NCBI GenBank assembly: GCA_021802595.1 | Contig: JAJZRT010000180.1 | Span: 1-7,334, forward strand | Direction: 5' to 3' | Length of the DNA stretch: 7,334 nt | Source of the DNA: Pseudomonadota bacterium | GTDB taxonomy: Bacteria > Pseudomonadota > Gammaproteobacteria > Burkholderiales > Thiobacillaceae | Part shown: positions 4,945 through 7,334 of the stretch, in pieces | Layout: each line of letters begins with the position of its first letter | Position numbering within the stretch: the stretch's first letter is position 1 | Notes under the pieces: model-generated | Databases searched by the model: none | Told to the model about the DNA's origin: nothing | What the model saw: only the letters and a program-made list of their open reading frames with translations | Program-made: the position numbers and the translations under genes

Positions 4945-5727
4945 TCACTGCATGTACCAGCCGTGGCTGACCACCACCGACTGCCCGGTCAGCGCGTTGC
5001 TGGGGAATGCCGCCAGGAATACCGCGGTCTCGGCCACGTCGGCCGTGGTGGTGAATTCGCCATCGACGGTGTCCTTGAGCATCACCTTGGCGACCACGTC
5101 GGCCTCGCTGATGCCGAGCTCCCTGGCCTGCTCGGGGATCTGCTTCTCGACCAGCGGCGTGCGCACGAAGCCCGGACAGATGACGTTGGCGCGCACCCCG
5201 TGCTTCGCGCCTTCCTTGGCCAGCACCTTGCACAGGCCGAGCAGGCCGTGCTTGGCCGTGACGTAGGGCGCCTTCAGCGGCGAGGCTTCGTGCGAATGCA
5301 CCGAGCCCATGTAGATCACCGCGCCGCCGCGACCCGTCGGATAGAGGCGGCGCACCATTGCGCGCGTGGTCAGGAAAGCGCCGTCCAGGTGGATGGCCAG
5401 CATCTTGCGCCAGTTCTCGAGCGACAGCGCCTCGATCGGGTTGATGTGCTGGATGCCGGCGTTGCTCACCAGCACGTCCGGCACGCCGAATGCCGCCGTC
5501 ACCTGATCGAAGCCGCGCTCCACCGCCTGCTCGTCGACCACGTCCATCTGCACCGCCATGGCGCTGCCGCCGGCGCGCTCGATCGCCGCCGCCGCGGCCT
5601 GCGCCGCCGCCAGCGACAGGTCGGCGATGCACACCTTCGCCCCTTCGCGCGCGTAAGCGTGGGCGATCTCCAAGCCGATGCCGCTGGCGGCTCCCGTGAC
5701 GACGGCAACTCTGTCTTTCATGCGCAT
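4945..5727 (-). CDS. bdhA: 3-hydroxybutyrate dehydrogenase (SDR family, 260 aa)
   Basis: Catalyses NAD-dependent interconversion of (R)-3-hydroxybutyrate and acetoacetate in the cytoplasm, a step of PHB and ketone-body use. It is a classical short-chain dehydrogenase: TGAASGIG nucleotide loop at 11-18, SNAG at 88-91, catalytic Ser142, Tyr155 and Lys159 (YVTAK), and [18 protein letters not shown] at about 184-201. That last segment, [18 protein letters not shown] and the ending SHGWYMQ are hallmarks of bacterial 3-hydroxybutyrate dehydrogenases. His113 stands where many SDRs have the tetrad Asn. I chose the start at 5727 (MRMKDR) because GGAAGGAA lies about seven bases before it and the length fits the family. 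An upstream ATG at 5760 overlaps the previous stop codon as ATGA and would add 11 residues. It is the last gene of the three-gene operon. Confidence 0.95.
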   Translation of the reverse strand: MRMKDRVAVVTGAASGIGLEIAHAYAREGAKVCIADLSLAAAQAAAAAIERAGGSAMAVQMDVVDEQAVERGFDQVTAAFGVPDVLVSNAGIQHINPIEALSLENWRKMLAIHLDGAFLTTRAMVRRLYPTGRGGAVIYMGSVHSHEASPLKAPYVTAKHGLLGLCKVLAKEGAKHGVRANVICPGFVRTPLVEKQIPEQARELGISEADVVAKVMLKDTVDGEFTTTADVAETAVFLAAFPSNALTGQSVVVSHGWYMQ

Positions 5728-5756
5728 GCTGTTGTTCCTTCCGGTTGTTGAATCGC

Positions 5757-6494
5757 TCATTCGAGATAGTCGTAGACGACCTTGCCCAGCGGCAGCGTCA
5801 GGTCGGTCATGATGTGCGTGGTCGAGAGGATCTGCTGCACCGGCAGCTCGGCCACCGGCGCCAGCGCGTGGGGGTGCAGTTCCAGCGCCCCCGGCCCCGA
5901 CCAGGCGCCCTTCACCTGGATGTCCTCCAGCGTGTAGCGGACCAGTTCGCAGATGCGCGGCGTGCCATCGACGTGGGGCATGATCTTGAGCAGGAAGCTC
6001 GGGCCGCTCAAAGTCTTCAGCACCGCATCGGGATCCAGCGTGCGGTGCTTGTAGCCCATGGTGCCGGTGGCGATGCGCAGTCCGCCGTAATCGAGCGTGC
6101 CGACCAGGGTGTCCTTATGCACCCGCAGCACCGGCTCGCCGAGCTTCTTGGGAAAGCCCCAGAGCTCGCGTCCGGCGGCGATCGGGGCGTGGTCGTTGAG
6201 ATACATGGCGTGCACGTAGCCGCCCAGCTCGCCCTTGAAGCTCACCGGGATCACCTGGCCGGATTCGCAGTAATGACCGAAGCCGGTCGAGTCGGGCATG
6301 CGGATGAACTCGAACTTGACCACCGGCTCCGCCAGCTCGAGCGGCGCCGGGATCACCCGACGCAGCAATTCCGGATCGCAGCGGTAGCTGATGATCAGGA
6401 ATTCCCGGTCGACGAAACGGTAGGGACCCGGCGGGAAAGCCGGGTTGGTCAGCGGCATGGCAAAAGCGCCGCGGCGGACTTCGTCTTCAGTCAT
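5757..6494 (-). CDS. adc: acetoacetate decarboxylase (245 aa)
   Basis: Predicted to convert acetoacetate to acetone and CO2 in the cytoplasm. The family motif [14 protein letters not shown] is at 108-121; Lys116 corresponds to the Schiff-base lysine and Lys117 to the neighbour that lowers its pKa in the Clostridium enzyme (Lys115/116 there). Other family features are the N-terminal [13 protein letters not shown], an [19 protein letters not shown] segment, and [21 protein letters not shown] at the end. The length matches the usual 244-250 residues. The start at 6494 (MTEDEV) has AGGGAAA upstream; a start at 6518 has no such site. The start overlaps the end of the patatin-like gene by 8 bp, and the stop overlaps a possible bdhA start as ATGA, so translation is probably coupled. 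Some homologues act on other beta-keto acids, so substrate is very likely but not certain. Confidence 0.94.
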   Translation of the reverse strand: MTEDEVRRGAFAMPLTNPAFPPGPYRFVDREFLIISYRCDPELLRRVIPAPLELAEPVVKFEFIRMPDSTGFGHYCESGQVIPVSFKGELGGYVHAMYLNDHAPIAAGRELWGFPKKLGEPVLRVHKDTLVGTLDYGGLRIATGTMGYKHRTLDPDAVLKTLSGPSFLLKIMPHVDGTPRICELVRYTLEDIQVKGAWSGPGALELHPHALAPVAELPVQQILSTTHIMTDLTLPLGKVVYDYLE

Positions 6495-7334
6495 GATCGA
6501 TTTCCCTGGCAAGTTCATGGACCACTACGCCGCAGTGGGACGGCACCGGCGCCAGCCAGCCGGCTTGCTCGATGGCACGGCCGGCATCGCGGTAACCCCT
6601 GTCCCAGCGCCATTGGATCGAGCCCCGGGAAAAGTTGATGTCCTTCGACGCCATGTGCCAGTCCTTACCGGGGTAGGGCAGGCGCACGATGTGCATGGTG
6701 GTGTCGCAGCCCAGCGCCGCGATTTTTTGCAGTTCCGGGTCGTCCTTATGCTTCGCGGGCAGCCGGGCGTGCAGCGCCTGCACGGCGCGGCGCAGATCGT
6801 GGGTGCGGCGGTAGTCCTCGATATGCTGGTTCGAGCGCGAGGCGAACATGACGTCCTTCTGGCGCGTCTGCACCTCTTCCAGGGTCGTGGGCTCCGCGCC
6901 CTCGGCGCGCCACAGATCGACCATGAAGCACAGCGTGTCGGTCCTGGGTTCGTCGTCGAGGACGATGTCGAGCGGCGTGTTCGAGTACAGTCCGCCGTCC
7001 CAGTACAGCTCGCCATCGACGCGCACCGGCGGAAAGCCGGGCGGTAGCGCCCCGCTGGCCATGATGTGTTCGACGCCGAGACTGCCGCGGGCGGAGTCGA
7101 AGCGCACCAGCTCGCCGCTGGTCACCCGCATCGCGCTGACCGTGAGGCGCATCGCGTCCGTGCTGCCCAGGTGCGGGAAATCCACCAGGCGCGCGAGCGT
7201 CTCCGACAATTCCTGGGTGTCGTAAAAGCTCGCCGACTCCGGCGCCACCGCCATTCCCGCGGCGAAGGGGTTGAACAGGCGCGGCGAGAAGAATCCCGGC
7301 ACGCCGCGCATCCCGGCGTCGAGCGAGGCGAGCC
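6487..7334 (-). CDS. patatin-like phospholipase/acyl hydrolase, C-terminal part (N-terminus outside the window)
   Basis: A member of the patatin family of serine acyl hydrolases, which use a Ser-Asp dyad to cleave lipid esters. The visible part (282 codons) includes [18 protein letters not shown] and the catalytic-Asp motif [12 protein letters not shown] (Asp codon near 6999). After it comes a C-terminal region rich in charged residues, with [20 protein letters not shown] and [22 protein letters not shown], as in the bacterial patatins that carry an additional C-terminal domain. The nucleophile motif GXSXG must lie beyond the right edge, so catalytic competence cannot be judged. The frame stays open to 7334; the ATG at 7311 is internal. 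It overlaps adc by 8 bp, so it belongs to the same transcript. Acting on phospholipid, or on PHB or its oligomers to feed the two downstream enzymes, are both possible; the second is inference from context only. Confidence 0.9.
   Translation of the reverse strand, partial: LASLDAGMRGVPGFFSPRLFNPFAAGMAVAPESASFYDTQELSETLARLVDFPHLGSTDAMRLTVSAMRVTSGELVRFDSARGSLGVEHIMASGALPPGFPPVRVDGELYWDGGLYSNTPLDIVLDDEPRTDTLCFMVDLWRAEGAEPTTLEEVQTRQKDVMFASRSNQHIEDYRRTHDLRRAVQALHARLPAKHKDDPELQKIAALGCDTTMHIVRLPYPGKDWHMASKDINFSRGSIQWRWDRGYRDAGRAIEQAGWLAPVPSHCGVVVHELAREIDHD

Noticed and set aside
4963..6638. Long plus-strand frames opposite bdhA, adc and the patatin gene
   Set aside because: His/Arg/Gly/Gln-rich antisense shadows of well-recognised minus-strand enzymes.

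Overview
The window looks like a stretch of a high-GC betaproteobacterial chromosome, most likely Rhodocyclales/Burkholderiales-like. The reasons are strong G/C bias at third codon positions, an HU protein of beta/gamma-proteobacterial type, a two-CBS-domain protein and DsbA-like protein of familiar proteobacterial form, and a patatin / acetoacetate decarboxylase / 3-hydroxybutyrate dehydrogenase cluster of the sort expected in a polyhydroxybutyrate (PHB) or ketone-body using organism. Genus is inference; there is no rRNA or marker gene to settle it.

Left part (1-700). This appears to be the right edge of an integrated element. Positions 616-662 are the 3' half of a tRNA-Phe gene (anticodon loop, variable loop, T-arm, acceptor strand and CCA) with no 5' half in front of it. 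That is the usual scar of a tyrosine recombinase that used the tRNA as its attachment site. The junction sits in a perfect 10-bp inverted repeat around the anticodon. Left of it is a poorly coding stretch (about 190-600) and, at the very edge, the coding signal of an unrecognised gene on the minus strand that lacks a usable start and may be broken. Right of it a terminator-like hairpin (672-700) is followed by what should be old chromosome.

Middle part (770-3950). A 64-aa hypothetical gene (-), a CBS-domain protein (-), a divergently placed secreted DsbA/thioredoxin-fold protein (+), and an unrecognised 134-aa protein with a winged-helix-like core (-) converging on the DsbA gene. Upstream of that last gene is an AT-rich region with two dyads spaced exactly 20 bp apart. 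Then comes an HU gene (+) with a good promoter, a repeat-rich 5' leader and a strong terminator.

Right part (4078-7334). A Crp/Fnr-family regulator (+) with a 6-4-6 dyad in its own upstream region faces a three-gene minus-strand operon: patatin-like hydrolase (cut by the window edge), acetoacetate decarboxylase, then 3-hydroxybutyrate dehydrogenase. The first two genes overlap by 8 bp, and the third is preceded by an ATGA overlap and a strong Shine-Dalgarno sequence. Together the last two enzymes would interconvert 3-hydroxybutyrate and acetoacetate and drain acetoacetate to acetone plus CO2. The patatin protein could supply acyl substrate from lipid or storage polymer, but that is inference.

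I found no CRISPR array, no complete tRNA, no rRNA and no transposase in the window.
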